Origin: JBEKCP01 sp050014815
GTDB lineage: Bacteria > Planctomycetota > Planctomycetia > Pirellulales > Thermoguttaceae
Assembly: GCA_050014815.1 (NCBI GenBank)
Contig: JBEKCP010000021.1
Coordinates: 1 to 37,330, forward strand
Length of the DNA stretch: 37,330 bases
Direction of reading: 5' to 3'
Shown here: one piece after another, positions 1 to 8,139 of the stretch
How the letters are laid out: every line of letters starts with the position of its first letter
Numbering within the stretch: position 1 is the first letter of the stretch
Position numbers and translations under genes: made by a program
Notes under the pieces: generated by a model
Seen by the model: only the letters and a program-made list of their open reading frames with translations
Told to the model about the DNA's origin: nothing
Databases searched by the model: none

Positions 1-1
1 A

Positions 2-103
2 TATGGAGGGTGCGGTCGCTTCGTGAGCTTCCAAGATTATAACTGCGATGCGCCGAATATGTTGCGCCCTGTCGAGATGCCGCGGCAGGAAGTTCGTAAG
101 TGA
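2..103 (+). CDS. Possible C-terminal tail of a plus-strand gene entering from the left edge
   Basis: The second forward frame is open from the window edge to a TGA at 101-103 and reads YGGCGRFVSFQDYNCDAPN and so on, ending in RQEVRK. Only 33 residues are visible, so no family can be named. The residue mix looks like a folded C-terminus, with aromatic residues and a DYN motif, but an open frame this short can occur by chance. If real, it is the only plus-strand gene in the window and converges on the long minus-strand gene series, whose last gene ends at 278. Confidence 0.35.
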   Translation, partial: YGGCGRFVSFQDYNCDAPNMLRPVEMPRQEVRK

Positions 104-277
104 CCGAGAAATAAGGAGTTAGGCAAATCCCGCGATTCTACGCGGCATACTGGCTGACTCGCGCGCCCTGTTGCATTCTGCCGGCCGACCTGCCATCTCG
201 ATGACTGTCGTCCCGAGCTGTGACTTCCTTGTCCGGCTTCGCTCCCGATACCCCGTGACCGGCCCCCGTGAGCACGG
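104..277. other. Short gap at the left end with no recognised gene
   Basis: This is the gap between the possible plus-strand tail and the end of the minus-strand NHL-type gene. It holds a small perfect stem, CCGCG-ATTCTA-CGCGG, near 129-144. There is no U-tract beside it, so I do not call a terminator. Nothing else stands out. Confidence 0.4.
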
Positions 278-2473
278 CTAGGGGCGCCAACGGTACATGA
301 TGATCTTCGCTTTTGCGTCCTCTTCGGCGAAGACGAGATACTCGCCGTTGGCCCGCTTGTGGGCGCGCACGGCGTAGGGAAGGTCCAGCCAGCCGCTCAT
401 ATTGTTGCCCGGCCGCAGCGTGCCGCGGTACTCCGCCGTGCCCGCTTCATAGACGCGCACCTCGGCCGTCTTGAGATAGGCGATAAACAAATAGTCGCCG
501 GCGACGCTCATCGACACGGGCGTGCCGTACGTTTCCGATCGCTCCTGCGCTTCGTCGAACGGCGGGTGGAGTTCCCAGCGTTTGGCCTTCTTCGTGCTCC
601 ACGCGTCGTACCGGCACACGACCTTGCCGACCGTCTTCCAGTTGCCCTTCCTGTTCGGGAACTCCTTCGAATAGCCGGAGAGGTACATCGTGTCCGTTTC
701 CGGAAAGTACTCGACGCGCTGCAGGCGGATGAACGGCTCGGGCGCCGGCTCGGTCTTCGCCGTCGCGAACGAGTACTTCGGCACGCCGTTGGAATCGAGG
801 CCCTGGCAGGGGAACCGGCGCGTCGTGTTGGCGTCGCCGGCCTGCCAGACGTCGCCCTCGCTGTCGACCCACCAGCCCTCGCCGGCGGCGTCGGGAATCG
901 GCGCACTCTGGTATTCGTCGGCGTCGAAATCGCCGTTGGCGTTCTTGTCCAGCCAGATCCACTGGCTTTTTGCCGGCTGGTGCGGGGGCCACGGACCCGG
1001 CTGTGGTCGCTGGGCGAAGTAGCCGCAGGGAATCGCGATCTCGTCCTTCCCTGTGACGCGGAAGATGACGAGCCGCTCCGCGTACATATCGACGCTGAAG
1101 AGAAACAACTTGCCGCCGATCCGCCGCGCGAAGATGCTGAAGCAATCGACGTGCAGCCGCGGGTCGTTGGGATAGGCGAAGCGGTCGAGCGTGTGGCCCT
1201 TGTAGGACCACTCCTGCCCCGGCAGCCGGCCGTAGTCCATCACGAAGTGCTGCGCCTTCGTGTAGACGTTCGCATCGTCGGCGGGGTCGACGTCCGCCAT
1301 GTCCACGAACTCCAGGCCGAGCAACTGCCAGTTTCGCGGGCCGCCCGGTTTGTACGATTCGAGCACCAGCCCGGTGCCGTTGCCGTAGCGATTGACGCGC
1401 CCCCTGCACGCCACGTAGATATTCCCGGCGGCATCGACTCCCACGCCGGCCGGCCCGTTGAACCTCTGCGGTCCGACTTGCCCCTTCATGCCGGAGAGAA
1501 TGCCGCCCTTGGCGCCGAACGTGCCGACCTGCCGGCACGTCGCCGTATCGAATATCTTGAGCTGCTGGTCCGGGCCGTTGTCCGCGACGAGCAGTTGCCC
1601 CTTGGCGTCGCACGCCAGGGCGGCCGGCACGGCGACCCCCGAGACGGCCCCGGGGAGGGCTTCGCCCGCTGCCGAATAGTGCAGGATCTTCGCCGGCGCC
1701 GTGCCCTCGGCGCCTTGGATGATCCACAGGCTGCCGTCAGGCGCCAGTGCGATCTGCCGGGCGCGCGGAACGTCGAACCCTCCCGTCTTGGCCATCGTGT
1801 TCGGGTCGAAGGTCCTGATCTTGCCTGCCGCATCGGCGACGCAGAGTCGCTCGTCCGTCGCCGCCAGTCCCGTGATCGCCACGGCGGCCTTCTCGTCGAA
1901 CTCGTTGACCATAAGGAAGCAGCCCTTCAGCGTATCGCCGTCGCCGACTTTGCCGGCGGCGAAGGGCGCGGGTTTGCCGTCGCGAAGGCGCCGCGACACG
2001 CCCGTCCAGCCTTTGCTTTTCGGCGGCCAGGTCTTTGGCGACTTGAGCCCGCCGCCTTCGTTGTTCACGTGCTGGGCGATGAACAGGTACTTGGCGTTGG
2101 CCGTGACGGCCTCGCCGCCTTCGTAGCCCCAGCCGTGCGTGTGGCCCGCGTTGCCGGTGCACTGGCCGTCCTTGTAGATGCCGACGTTCCTGCCGCCTTC
2201 TTCCCAAAAGACGTTGAGGTAGACCGTGCCGTCGTTTGCGACGAACATCGCTGCCGCGTCCATCTGGACCCATTTGTCCGGTTCGGCGAAGGTATTTCCC
2301 AGCCACGAGACCGTGTACCTGAGCGCCGGCTCCACGGCGGCCGGCCCGGGGGTCTCTCCGGCGCCCGGGGCAAGCAGGTCAGCGAGGAGCGGTTGCATCG
2401 TTAATGACGCTCCGCCTGTAGAGAGAGTCAGGCCGGCAACAATGACAGCGAGAACCAGGCGGAAACGGAGCAT
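278..2473 (-). CDS. Secreted NHL-type beta-propeller protein with an EF-hand-like loop
   Basis: The product is 731 aa. The start is the ATG at 2473, which follows GGGAG seven bases upstream and opens a clean Sec signal (MLRFRLVLAVIVAGLTL). An ATG 13 codons further upstream adds a non-signal extension and is rejected. The body has blade-like repeats typical of NHL/SMP-30-type propellers, such as IALAPDGSLWII, ALACDAKGQLLVADNG and GVGVDAAGNIYVACRG. Around residues 509-520 the stretch DKNANGDFDADE matches a 12-residue EF-hand/dockerin calcium loop, with D1, N3, N5, D9 and E12. It is the last gene of the minus-strand series and lies 276 bp after the PQQ-HEAT gene. The propeller fold is well supported, but substrate or partner is unknown; a structural or binding role outside the cytoplasm is inferred. 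Confidence 0.85.
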   Translation of the reverse strand: MLRFRLVLAVIVAGLTLSTGGASLTMQPLLADLLAPGAGETPGPAAVEPALRYTVSWLGNTFAEPDKWVQMDAAAMFVANDGTVYLNVFWEEGGRNVGIYKDGQCTGNAGHTHGWGYEGGEAVTANAKYLFIAQHVNNEGGGLKSPKTWPPKSKGWTGVSRRLRDGKPAPFAAGKVGDGDTLKGCFLMVNEFDEKAAVAITGLAATDERLCVADAAGKIRTFDPNTMAKTGGFDVPRARQIALAPDGSLWIIQGAEGTAPAKILHYSAAGEALPGAVSGVAVPAALACDAKGQLLVADNGPDQQLKIFDTATCRQVGTFGAKGGILSGMKGQVGPQRFNGPAGVGVDAAGNIYVACRGRVNRYGNGTGLVLESYKPGGPRNWQLLGLEFVDMADVDPADDANVYTKAQHFVMDYGRLPGQEWSYKGHTLDRFAYPNDPRLHVDCFSIFARRIGGKLFLFSVDMYAERLVIFRVTGKDEIAIPCGYFAQRPQPGPWPPHQPAKSQWIWLDKNANGDFDADEYQSAPIPDAAGEGWWVDSEGDVWQAGDANTTRRFPCQGLDSNGVPKYSFATAKTEPAPEPFIRLQRVEYFPETDTMYLSGYSKEFPNRKGNWKTVGKVVCRYDAWSTKKAKRWELHPPFDEAQERSETYGTPVSMSVAGDYLFIAYLKTAEVRVYEAGTAEYRGTLRPGNNMSGWLDLPYAVRAHKRANGEYLVFAEEDAKAKIIMYRWRP

Positions 2474-2503
2474 GAGTGTACTCCCATGGAGGTGTTTTGC
2501 CGG

Positions 2504-2590
2504 CCATGGCAATCTGCAATATGCCGGCCAGGAGCAGAAGTGTCGTCGTAACCGGAGGGCACGTTCGAGTTGTCATGTCGGATCCTTTTT
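2504..2590 (-). repeat. Stand-alone copy (L3) of a repeated RBS-plus-signal-peptide cassette
   Basis: On the minus strand an AAGGATC ribosome-binding site is followed by ATG at 2576 and the peptide MTTRTCPPVTTTLLLLAGIL, then QIAMAG. It matches L2 (5246-5334) at 18 of 25 residues and is also close at the DNA level. It is also related (fewer matches) to the true signal peptide of the gene starting at 7751. The frame runs on to a stop at 2379, but after about residue 26 it is out of frame with the NHL-type gene that starts at 2473. The signal peptide is therefore not attached to a mature protein here. It could be a translated leader or a duplication scar. Confidence 0.75.
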
Positions 2591-2609
2591 TGGTCTTTAG
2601 CACGGCCGA

Positions 2610-2691
2610 GGGGGACAGTCCTATTCTCGCGGCGAAACAGGCCATTTCTGCGATTGGGCTTTCTTCGCCGAGAAGAGTGGGACAGTCCCCC
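2610..2691. repeat. REP-like inverted repeat (hairpin) between genes
   Basis: The left arm, GGGGGACAGTCC then TATTCTCGCGGCG (2610-2634), pairs with the right arm CGCCGAGAAGAG then TGGGACAGTCCCCC (about 2666-2691), with one mismatch in the GGGGGACWGTCC tip and small indels inside. The loop is about 30 bases. This form, a GGGACAGTCCC-tipped palindrome in a gap between genes, resembles REP/RAYT-type palindromic elements. It lies between the end of the PQQ-HEAT gene (2750) and the L3 leader, so it could also shape the 3' end or 5' leader of a transcript. No transposase is nearby. Confidence 0.65.
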
Positions 2692-2749
2692 GGTGAACGG
2701 TTGCTGGATGCTATGTCGGGGGGTTGCTCCCCATCGACCTGGCTGGAGA

Positions 2750-5155
2750 TCATCGTCGAATCTTCTCGAGGGCTGCCTTGGCCGCCGCGGCAACGCCGGG
2801 GTTCTTGTCCGTGGCCGCTCCTTCCAATAGATCTACCGCTGCGGCGGCCTTTGCACCCAGATTGCCGATGACCTGGATCGCGGCGATTCGCTCCCCGGCC
2901 CCCACTTTCGGATCGGCCCGCGCGGTCAGGATTGCGAAGCAATCCGTGCTCAGCAGCGTGTCCGGATCGACCGCCAGCAACGTGTTGGCGGCGCCGAGCG
3001 GGCTGCGTTCCTTCATGCAGCGTGCCAACGCGGGGGCAGCCTCGCGCGCCGCGGGGCCAAGCGCGCGGATCAGACCCAGCGCCTCACCTCGGCCGAAGCG
3101 GTCCCAGCCCCAGTATCCGCCCCAGGCCTCGGCATCCTTGGAAACGATATCGGCCAGATCGGGAAGGGCCGCCATGCCCGCCGCACGCAGGGCGTCCACG
3201 GCCAGGAGGCGTATGTTGAGATCCATCAAGGAACGTTGCGCCGCTGCAATCGGGTCCATGCCCAGCAGCCTGATCGCCGGGCGCCATGCGCCCTTGCCGT
3301 GCGGTCCCAGCGCCCGCAGCGTGTGCAGGGCCAGCCGCTTCTTTTCTCGATCGGCGCCCTCGATGCGTCGGACAACTTCCGGAATCAGGGAGGTCGCATC
3401 GGTGGCCATGGCATGGATCGCTCGCACCGCCGCCAGCGCCACGGAGTCGTCCGGATCGTCCAGCAATTCGCCCAACAGGGGCACGGCGCTTTTCGCTTCG
3501 GGACCGAGCCGGCACAAGGCGTCGATCGCCTGGCGGCGCGCGGCAACCTCGCCGGACCTGGCCGCCTCCATCAGTTTGGGAACGTCGGCCGCCTTCGCAT
3601 CGGCGAACATCGCCGGCCGCCAGCCGCTCGAACGCAGCGGGAAGGTCAGCGGATCGCCCGAACAGCAGAGCCATCCCCGACCGCGAGGATCGTCGTTGGT
3701 ATGCTGCGCCGTCTGCGCGTAGAGCCGATTGCCTTCAAACACGAACATGCTGCCGCCGCGCCCCCAGAAGCAGTCCTTGTGCAGGATGCGGAAATCCTTG
3801 CCCACCGCCGGTGTCGCGACCAGGTAGAACCCCGAGCAGTTCGGGCTGTAGAGGTGGTTGCCCGCAAGGGTCAGGCCGGAGTACTTCTCCGCCTTCGCGC
3901 CGCTGAACTCCCCGAGGATGGCGTGCGAGAGCACCTCGCCGGTGAAGGCATCCAGCATCAAATACAGGGGCCTTTCGGATTCGTAGTAGATCACGCCCTT
4001 ATGGAACAAGGGGCTGGCATATCCGTGCTGGCCCGTCATCTCCCCGCCGAGGTCGCCGACCGTGGGATCCGTGTCCCAGAGGAACTTCGGCTTGGCCTCC
4101 GGATCCTCGAAGACCTTCACCGCATGACTCCCCCAGAAGAAGATGCCCTCGTAGAAGATAGGCGACGGGATGGAGGCCGTCCAGTTCTTCCGGTACACCT
4201 CCTTGCCGTCCGACAGGCGGAGGATGCTCGAGTTTCCCAGGGCGATATAGGTCGTCGAACCGACCTTCCCGGAAATCGGCGAAGGGTAGACAACTCCCGG
4301 GGGCCGCGCCTCCCAGAGCAAATCGCCCGTTGCGGGGTCCATGCAGAACGTCTTGCCGTAGCACACGATCAACCTCCCATCGACCAGCAACGGCGACGGG
4401 AGGTAATGCCCGGCAATCACGCGTGATTCCAGGAAACGATACCACTTGCGGTTCCCCTTCAGGTCGTAGCACGCGACCGCGCCCATCGGCAGCAAGAGAC
4501 ACACGTTCTGACCATCGCAGCACGGGGTCGCCAGCGCATAGGTGTAGGATTCCGGGAATTCCTTGCCGAACCCGAGAGCCCCCAAGTCGATGGCGGCCCT
4601 AGCTTTGGTCGCCTCGGCGGCGATCTTTTCCGCTTCGGCCTTCTTGGCGCGGAGGCCCGCCAGTTTGGCCGAATCGGGCTCCGCTTTGCGGTTCTTCGCG
4701 TCCTCTTCCAGGGCCGCGATAGCTTTCTGCTGGGCCGTGGCGTCGGCAGTCGCCCGGCGCGCCCGGTGGAACCAGATGATATACTCCTCGATGTTCCATG
4801 CCTTCTTTTCGGCCGGATCATCGGCCTTGGCATGGTGCTCGTGCTGCCAGAGGAGGGTCCCGTCGTCCTTGTTCACGCAGGACAGGCGCACGCCGTCGCC
4901 GAAGGCGAAGACCCGATCGCCCACGACGATCGGCGAAGCCTCGCCGGTCCCGACGTAGGTCTTCCAGAGGATGTACCGGTCCGCGATGAAGTCTGACGGC
5001 GTCGCCCCCGGATACCGGCCCGTCCAGTCGCCGCGGTATCCCACCGGATGTTGCGGCGAGGGATAAAAATCCGGATGTCCCAATTGCGGCGCGTCGGCGG
5101 CAACCGCCACTTGCCCGCCCAGCACAACCAAGATGAACGCAACAACCGATCTCAT
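2750..5155 (-). CDS. Secreted PQQ-type beta-propeller fused to C-terminal HEAT repeats
   Basis: The product is 801 aa. It starts with a Sec signal peptide (MRSVVAFILVVLGGQVAVAA), and AGGA precedes the ATG. Residues about 60-510 form a PQQ-like propeller, with blade motifs such as GTGEASPIVVGDRVFAFGDG, LLVDGRLIVCYGKTFCMDPA and TGDLLWEA. A charged helical insertion at about residues 115-180 (AIAALEEDAKNRKAEP followed by LRAKKAEAEKIAAEATKA) looks like a coiled coil emerging from the propeller. From about 520 to the end the protein switches to HEAT/PBS-lyase-like repeats (AARRQAIDALCRLGPEAKSA, SVALAAVRAIHAM, GERIAAIQVIGNLGAKA). Both halves are protein-interaction folds and no catalytic residues are evident. 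PQQ binding itself cannot be shown from sequence. Related PQQ-type and HEAT genes occur elsewhere in the window. Confidence 0.88.
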   Translation of the reverse strand: MRSVVAFILVVLGGQVAVAADAPQLGHPDFYPSPQHPVGYRGDWTGRYPGATPSDFIADRYILWKTYVGTGEASPIVVGDRVFAFGDGVRLSCVNKDDGTLLWQHEHHAKADDPAEKKAWNIEEYIIWFHRARRATADATAQQKAIAALEEDAKNRKAEPDSAKLAGLRAKKAEAEKIAAEATKARAAIDLGALGFGKEFPESYTYALATPCCDGQNVCLLLPMGAVACYDLKGNRKWYRFLESRVIAGHYLPSPLLVDGRLIVCYGKTFCMDPATGDLLWEARPPGVVYPSPISGKVGSTTYIALGNSSILRLSDGKEVYRKNWTASIPSPIFYEGIFFWGSHAVKVFEDPEAKPKFLWDTDPTVGDLGGEMTGQHGYASPLFHKGVIYYESERPLYLMLDAFTGEVLSHAILGEFSGAKAEKYSGLTLAGNHLYSPNCSGFYLVATPAVGKDFRILHKDCFWGRGGSMFVFEGNRLYAQTAQHTNDDPRGRGWLCCSGDPLTFPLRSSGWRPAMFADAKAADVPKLMEAARSGEVAARRQAIDALCRLGPEAKSAVPLLGELLDDPDDSVALAAVRAIHAMATDATSLIPEVVRRIEGADREKKRLALHTLRALGPHGKGAWRPAIRLLGMDPIAAAQRSLMDLNIRLLAVDALRAAGMAALPDLADIVSKDAEAWGGYWGWDRFGRGEALGLIRALGPAAREAAPALARCMKERSPLGAANTLLAVDPDTLLSTDCFAILTARADPKVGAGERIAAIQVIGNLGAKAAAAVDLLEGAATDKNPGVAAAAKAALEKIRR

Positions 5156-5245
5156 GATGTTTGTCCTGCCTTTTCTCTATGGCTGTTCATCACTTGTCGC
5201 TGCACGCGCGCTAGCACCGCCTGGATTTCGGCGGCAAGCCGACGC

Positions 5246-5334
5246 CCATGGCAATCTGTAATATGCCTGCCAGGAACAGAAGTGCCGCCGTGACCGGAAG
5301 GGGTGTTCGAGTGCTCATGTCTGTTAGATCCTTT
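5246..5334 (-). repeat. Stand-alone copy (L2) of the RBS-plus-signal-peptide cassette; 35-codon ORF at 5318-5211
   Basis: On the minus strand AAGGAAAGGATC precedes ATG at 5318, and the frame reads MSTRTPLPVTAALLFLAGIL, then QIAMGVGLPPKSRRC and a stop at 5211. The 25-residue signal-like part matches L3 at 18 positions and the signal peptide at 7751 at 13. The ORF stops 55 bp before the ATG of the PQQ-HEAT gene, which has its own unrelated signal peptide. It is thus a complete mini-ORF with an RBS and an export signal but no passenger. It may be a leader peptide acting on the downstream gene or a relic of the 5' end of a lost gene copy. Confidence 0.75.
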
Positions 5335-5348
5335 CCTTGTCGCCATCT

Positions 5349-7751
5349 TCAGGGTGTGGTTCCCAGCACTGTCTGCATCTCGGCGGCCAGTTGGTACAGG
5401 TTGTCGATTTCCGCTTCCCAATTCGCGGAACCGCGACTGCACAAGATCTGGATGAGTTTCACCAACTGCGGGTATGACGCCTTGGCGCGGGCGGCCAAAG
5501 GCGCCGGCAGATTCGGATTCGCGGCGTTGTCCTCCACGTAAATCGCCGCCTCTGCCTCGCAGATTCCGGCGCGCATCATCTCATACCGAACCGTGGGAAT
5601 CGCTCCGTTCGGACCCGGGGCCGTCACACTGCTGGGGTTGCCGCGCAAGATCTGGCCCCACCACAGGATGTAGCATCCGGTCGCTTTGTCTTCCCAGCGA
5701 TCGATTCCGTTGGCGCCGGTACCACTGCAACGTGCGGTTAGAGCGCCCAGAGGTGCCATCCTAAACATGTTGAGCGATGCGGATGTGTCTAGTCCGGCGC
5801 GTTGCATACTGAACGCATAGAAATCCTTCAGCCACGTCCCCCTCCAACCTTTTCCGTTTGCGTCCCCCCCACAGAACCCGCACGGCCCGATATTGCCCCA
5901 TGCTTTCAACGGAGGGGCGGGCATGGTGCCATGGGTAGTAAGCAACCACTTGATCTCGGGAAAATGTTTGGCGAAAAAGGCCGTCGTTTCCTTCTTCGTG
6001 TTTGCATCTTCCGTCATTCCAAAGACCAGCGCGCTCTCCGGCCAGTTCAGATCCTTCATGATACGTTTGACGCCCGCAACCACGCTATGCCAGAGACCAT
6101 CAATGGACGGATCCTCATAGGGTGGAAGTCGGCCTTTTTCGAACTTGTCTCCCACCCGAAAAGTCACGACCGCGGATCGATCTCCCTTGGGGTTCTGGTG
6201 ATCCACCTGAAGATTCCACACGTGCAGGATCAACCCCGTCGGATCGCCCACATGCTTCTTGTAGAGTCTGAGATAGCGCTCCACCGCGGTGAAGTCGGGC
6301 GTCACTTTGTTCCCTTCGCGCTTGTAGAGCATCATGGTCTCGCAACCCAGGTTGGCTGCGCTGCCGTTCTCTGCTCCGACGGCCAGCACATGGACCAACT
6401 TCTCCCCCAACCTGCCTTGCAGGATCAGGGACTGCTCGATCAATGTGAAGTGCTCATCCGACCACAATGGCACCTTGTAATACTTCGCCAGGGTTTCGGG
6501 CGATTGGTAGAATGACGGCTTGGATTTCCACTTCTGGCGGTCCGGCAAGGTCCATCCATAGACGGTCAGTTCCACCGGGACTTTCGCTGTGGTCGCCCCG
6601 CTGAGAGAGAGTGTTCCGGTGTAGACGCCCGGTTTGGTGTTCGCAGGAACCGTTGCCGTCACCCATACGGGCTGCAACTTTGTATCCGCCATGGGTTTGT
6701 CGGCCAGAGCGTCAAACGGGTTGGTGCGCTGAACGTAGGCGCCGCCGCTGTGCGCATAGCGAACTTGTACGGCGCCGGCGGAAATCTTCGCCCCCTCAGG
6801 GCCGGTCAGGTCACTGAAGACCGCCGACAAACCGGACAGCGGGGAGTCAGAACTCACCACGATCTGCCCCGAACCTTCACCGCCAAGTGGCGCCTGCATC
6901 TTGACCGGTTTGAGTTCGACCAAAGGATCCGGCTTGCTCACTTCCGCGCCCACCATCGTCATCGGCGCCACGTTCCATACGTGAACGCCCTTGGCCTCGA
7001 TGTTTGGAGCGACGCCATCCGGTCCGGACGCCGTCAGATGAATCTCCTGGATGCCGGAAGTCGGCCAGGGCCGACTCCAGTAACCGGCGTCCTTGTAACA
7101 GGCCGAGCGGTGATTCTCGATGGCCAGCACGTTGACCCCCTTGCGCAGTGCGGACGACGGAATCGCCACGGTGAAATTGCGCGTCCGCATCTTGTAACGG
7201 TCCATCAGATCGGCTGGGATATTGCTGCCGGGCTGTAGCTCCGGCATCATCTTGCCATCGGGCTTCAGGAGCGCTTCCTCGGGATAATCGTCGGCCAAGG
7301 ATGCGGCAGCCATCTGCCCGGATGGCATATGACTGCGCCCGATTTCTTTGCCGTTGACATAGACAATCACGCCGCCGCGATACGCGAGCGTCAGCGACAA
7401 CGCTGAAACCCTGGCCGGATCGCTGACGGCAAAACGTCCCCGCGAGCAGACCAGCGGCATACCACCGAATCCAGGGCCACCACCTTCGATGCCATGATAA
7501 GCCCAGGTCTGGTCATCAAACTCGGCAGCGGCCCAGTCGGCCCTCGGATCGGCGTTCCTCGTGCCCTCGAACGAGTCGTGGGGCACTCGGTACTTGCCGT
7601 CGGCTCCAGCAACCCGCGGTCCATTGCGCCAATAGACCCGCCAGGGACTCTGCATGTTGAGGATTTCCCTTTCGGCGGCGGTGACAGTCTGCAATACGCC
7701 GGCCAGGAACAGTAGCGTCATCGCGATCGGAATGTGCGTTCTCGTCTTCAT
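5349..7751 (-). CDS. Secreted DUF4091-like putative glycoside hydrolase with an N-terminal galactose-binding-like domain
   Basis: The product is 800 aa. The ATG at 7751 (MKTRTHIPIAMTLLFLAG) is chosen because AAAGGG lies just upstream and a Sec signal ending near TVTA follows; the frame is open further upstream but reads antisense to a gene fragment. Residues about 30-235 look like a galactose-binding jelly roll (FDDQTWAYHG, GVIVYVNGKEIGRSHMPSGQ, GVNVLAIENH). Next comes a beta-sandwich (GVYTGTLSLSGATTAKVPVE), then a barrel-like region with LWSDEHFTLIEQSLILQGRL and GMTEDANTKKETTAFFAKHF, as in GH123/DUF4091-like proteins. The protein at 34212-32263 is a clear paralogue: both share the WSDEHF, VPDF/TPDF and KHVG segments, but the paralogue lacks the N-terminal jelly roll. 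Glycan hydrolysis is inferred and the catalytic acid was not identified. Confidence 0.8.
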   Translation of the reverse strand: MKTRTHIPIAMTLLFLAGVLQTVTAAEREILNMQSPWRVYWRNGPRVAGADGKYRVPHDSFEGTRNADPRADWAAAEFDDQTWAYHGIEGGGPGFGGMPLVCSRGRFAVSDPARVSALSLTLAYRGGVIVYVNGKEIGRSHMPSGQMAAASLADDYPEEALLKPDGKMMPELQPGSNIPADLMDRYKMRTRNFTVAIPSSALRKGVNVLAIENHRSACYKDAGYWSRPWPTSGIQEIHLTASGPDGVAPNIEAKGVHVWNVAPMTMVGAEVSKPDPLVELKPVKMQAPLGGEGSGQIVVSSDSPLSGLSAVFSDLTGPEGAKISAGAVQVRYAHSGGAYVQRTNPFDALADKPMADTKLQPVWVTATVPANTKPGVYTGTLSLSGATTAKVPVELTVYGWTLPDRQKWKSKPSFYQSPETLAKYYKVPLWSDEHFTLIEQSLILQGRLGEKLVHVLAVGAENGSAANLGCETMMLYKREGNKVTPDFTAVERYLRLYKKHVGDPTGLILHVWNLQVDHQNPKGDRSAVVTFRVGDKFEKGRLPPYEDPSIDGLWHSVVAGVKRIMKDLNWPESALVFGMTEDANTKKETTAFFAKHFPEIKWLLTTHGTMPAPPLKAWGNIGPCGFCGGDANGKGWRGTWLKDFYAFSMQRAGLDTSASLNMFRMAPLGALTARCSGTGANGIDRWEDKATGCYILWWGQILRGNPSSVTAPGPNGAIPTVRYEMMRAGICEAEAAIYVEDNAANPNLPAPLAARAKASYPQLVKLIQILCSRGSANWEAEIDNLYQLAAEMQTVLGTTP

Positions 7752-7764
7752 GTCATACCCTTTC
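7685..7764 (-). repeat. Copy L1 of the signal-peptide cassette, here fused to a real gene
   Basis: This is the 5' end of the DUF4091-like gene. The peptide MKTRTHIPIAMTLLFLAGVL, then QTVTA, aligns with the stand-alone leaders L2 and L3: all have xTRTxxPx, LL(F/L)LAG and LQ, and all have an AAGGRT-like site just upstream. It is probably the ancestral context, since only here does the signal peptide continue into a long mature protein. Confidence 0.75.
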
Positions 7765-7786
7765 TTTGTTGTTGAATCTGGGTTCA

Positions 7787-8119
7787 TTACCACGAGTCCG
7801 TACGGAAAGGAATGGCCGGCAACCCATCCTTGTTGAAGAAATCGGCCCAGGTCCGGTGGTCGGACCACCCATAACGAATGGCGACCGGCCTCGGCACTTT
7901 CGCACACGATAGAACCACGGTGTCACCGTCGATCACAGCATCGGCCCACTGGAAGTTCCGATCCTCACCAGCGATGGCAAGACCTTGGAGTTTGTCGGCA
8001 TGCCGAAAGGCTAGACCTTGTCCAACACGGGTGAACTTGATACGAACTTTGTCGCCTTCAATGGTATGCGAGGCATAGACCGGACCGTAGTATTCGACAT
8101 GACGTTCTATCTCCCTTAG
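7787..8119 (-). pseudogene. C-terminal remnant of a sialate O-acetylesterase-like protein
   Basis: The minus frame from 8119 to the TAA at 7787-7789 encodes 110 residues. It reads VEYYGPVYASHTIEGDKVRI near its start, FQWADAVIDGDTVVLSCAKV in the middle, and ends RPVAIRYGWSDHRTW then FNKDGLPAIPFRTDSW. These are characteristic of the C-terminal beta domain of bacterial sialate O-acetylesterases (SGNH type, normally about 500-650 aa), where VRYAW...NLYNxxGLPAxPFRTD is typical. The catalytic SGNH part is missing, and an in-frame TAA at 8120-8122 sits directly upstream with no start codon or RBS. The remnant begins 20 bp after the stop of the hydrolase-like gene, so a deletion or replacement probably removed its 5' part. 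Confidence 0.8.
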
Positions 8120-8139
8120 TTATGGATTCACACTCACGG

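Noticed and set aside
359..2404. Long plus-strand open frame of 681 codons opposite the NHL-type gene
   Set aside because: It is Arg/Val/Ala/Pro-rich with no domain motif, the usual antisense shadow in GC-rich DNA. The minus-strand frame has a signal peptide, an RBS and propeller motifs.
7752..7907. Upstream extension of the DUF4091-like gene to a start at 7907
   Set aside because: The extra 52 residues lie out of frame over the sialate O-acetylesterase remnant and would bury the signal peptide. The ATG at 7751 has a good RBS.
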